From contig NZ_BCXJ01000005.1 in NCBI RefSeq assembly GCF_001598215.1, positions 496,001-560,000 of the forward strand: a DNA stretch of 64,000 nucleotides. The letters are read 5' to 3'. Below, piece by piece: positions 63,133-64,000 of the stretch. The position numbers were made by a program, and so were the translations under genes. The stretch's first letter is position 1, and every line of letters starts with the position of its first letter. Source of the DNA: Shouchella clausii (GTDB lineage Bacteria; Bacillota; Bacilli; Bacillales; Bacillaceae_D). The notes below the pieces were generated by a model, which saw nothing but the letters and a program-made list of their open reading frames with translations, made no database searches and had not been told where the DNA came from.

Positions 63133-63817
63133 GCTGCCAGTTCACCTCCGCCTCTGCTTGGCGCAAGTACATTGGCTCAAACGCATGGACATGTTGAACA
63201 GGCTCCCGCTTGCTCGCAAGCGCACAAAGCTCGCCAGGCCGGGCATCAGCAAGCATCCTAGGGGCGAATACAGCCTGTTCCCCAAGTGTTGCCACAATCG
63301 TTTCACGGTGAAGACGGGTATCCTCGCCGACAAACAAAAACGGGCCATCGAGCGTTTGCAAATCGGAGAGCCAGCCTGTTAAAGAGCTATGCCTATCAGG
63401 CAGTTCCATCGTTATGTCTCGAGTCCCCCCACTGCGATAAGCACCTGTAAACACCGTTTGTCGTCTCGCATCAATGATCGGGACAACATAGCCATTAAAA
63501 TAGGCACCTGCTTGTGCCATAAGCTCAATCGTGGAAATCGCCACAAGCGGAAGGCCCAGCGTCCAAGCCAATGTCTTCGCAGCTGTTGTCGCCATCCGCA
63601 CTCCTGTGTAAGAACCAGGACCTTTCGCAACTGCAATAACATCAAGATCGCCTGGCTTTATCCCTACCTCTTGTAAAAGGGCTTCTACAGCAGGCATGAG
63701 CCGCAGGGCATGATTCTTTTTCAACTGTGTCATGTATTCCCCTATAACGGTATCACCATCACTTACAGCGACACCAAGCTTATAGGAGGATGTATCCATT
63801 GCTAAAATTTTTGCCAT
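63098..63817 (-). CDS. tsaB: tRNA threonylcarbamoyladenosine dimerisation protein TsaB
   Basis: 239 aa. The ASKHA start ILAMDTSSYKLGVAV and VAKGPGSYTGVRM are typical; the metal site of TsaD is missing, as in all TsaB proteins. It scaffolds TsaD. ATG at 63817 overlaps the tsaE end. Confidence 0.95.
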   Translation of the reverse strand: MAKILAMDTSSYKLGVAVSDGDTVIGEYMTQLKKNHALRLMPAVEALLQEVGIKPGDLDVIAVAKGPGSYTGVRMATTAAKTLAWTLGLPLVAISTIELMAQAGAYFNGYVVPIIDARRQTVFTGAYRSGGTRDITMELPDRHSSLTGWLSDLQTLDGPFLFVGEDTRLHRETIVATLGEQAVFAPRMLADARPGELCALASKREPVQHVHAFEPMYLRQAEAEVNWQRAQKDRHEGLY

Positions 63818-64000
63818 TGCATGAGCCCCTCCAAACGTGTTCGATTCCCCTCGCCGACTGGTTTTAGGATCAGCTCCCTTTTTGTTTCACCAAGCAAATG
63901 AATCGTACAAGCAAACCGGTTGTTCGGAAGCGCTTCTTCCAAAAGGCTTGCCCACTCTACAACCGTTACGCCGTCCCCATAGAAATATTCTTCCAATCCT
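63802..64000 (-). CDS. tsaE: tRNA threonylcarbamoyladenosine ATPase TsaE, 5' part cut off
   Basis: Only the last 65 or so residues lie in the window. EEYFYGDGVTVVEWASLLEEALP matches the C-terminal half of TsaE; the P-loop lies beyond base 64000. It powers the TsaBD complex. Confidence 0.9.
   Translation of the reverse strand, partial: GLEEYFYGDGVTVVEWASLLEEALPNNRFACTIHLLGETKRELILKPVGEGNRTRLEGLMQWQKF

Overview
The window reads as the chromosome of a low-to-mid GC Gram-positive spore former of the Bacillaceae. Gene content and order look like the alkaliphilic Bacillus/Shouchella clausii group, but that species call is an inference from overall resemblance. The two ends match the Bacillus subtilis ydi-gro-yea-guaA neighbourhood: tsaE, tsaB, rimI, tsaD, ydiF, rex, tatA, tatC, ydiK, ydiL, groES and groEL on the right, and yeaC, yeaD, yebA and guaA on the left. 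About 48 kb of accessory genes lies between them.

Left part (1-11.2 kb): guaA (3' part cut by the window edge), the MoxR/DUF58/transglutaminase operon, a thioredoxin-like protein, a secreted metallophosphoesterase, two Gly/Tyr-rich small proteins with sigma-K-like promoters, a PBP2a-like lipoprotein transpeptidase and a nitroreductase with a Fur-type box.

The standout region is 11.2-22.3 kb. It is a compact non-contractile phage-tail cassette: tail tube, tail-assembly chaperone with a programmed -1 frameshift, tape measure, distal tail protein, a large tail-tip/receptor-binding protein, a coiled-coil protein, holin and amidase. I found no capsid, portal, terminase, integrase or sheath gene. 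An ArpU-type regulator sits at its right edge. LexA-type boxes (GAAC-N4-GTTC) lie in the promoter regions of both the regulator and the tail operon, and three 11-bp direct repeats overlap the tail promoter. I read this as an SOS-inducible F-type tailocin. A divergent DUF4429/SHOCT-like gene shares the same control region.

Middle (22.3-33 kb): an ectoine/hydroxyectoine ABC transporter (ehuB-C-D-A order), a DUF6612-like lipoprotein, a HAD phosphatase, a three-gene glycosylation cassette (GT2, GtrA, YfhO), two tiny membrane proteins, each with a good sigma-A promoter, and a ferritin-like protein. From 33 to 43.6 kb lies a molybdenum block: fdhD, yrhD, yrhE, a formate/nitrite channel with a sigma-B-like promoter, and two divergent molybdenum-cofactor operons. 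In this block moaA and mobB each carry a one-base frameshift in an A-run.

Right accessory part (43.6-54.5 kb): an HpaB-type monooxygenase, an Fpg-type glycosylase, a queuosine-precursor transporter behind a preQ1-like pseudoknot that sequesters its Shine-Dalgarno, a Ula/Asc-type PTS operon with its own PRD regulator and a SIS protein, and a LysR gene divergent from a VOC/oxidoreductase pair. The groESL operon with a CIRCE operator then opens the conserved tat-rex-ydiF-tsa segment.
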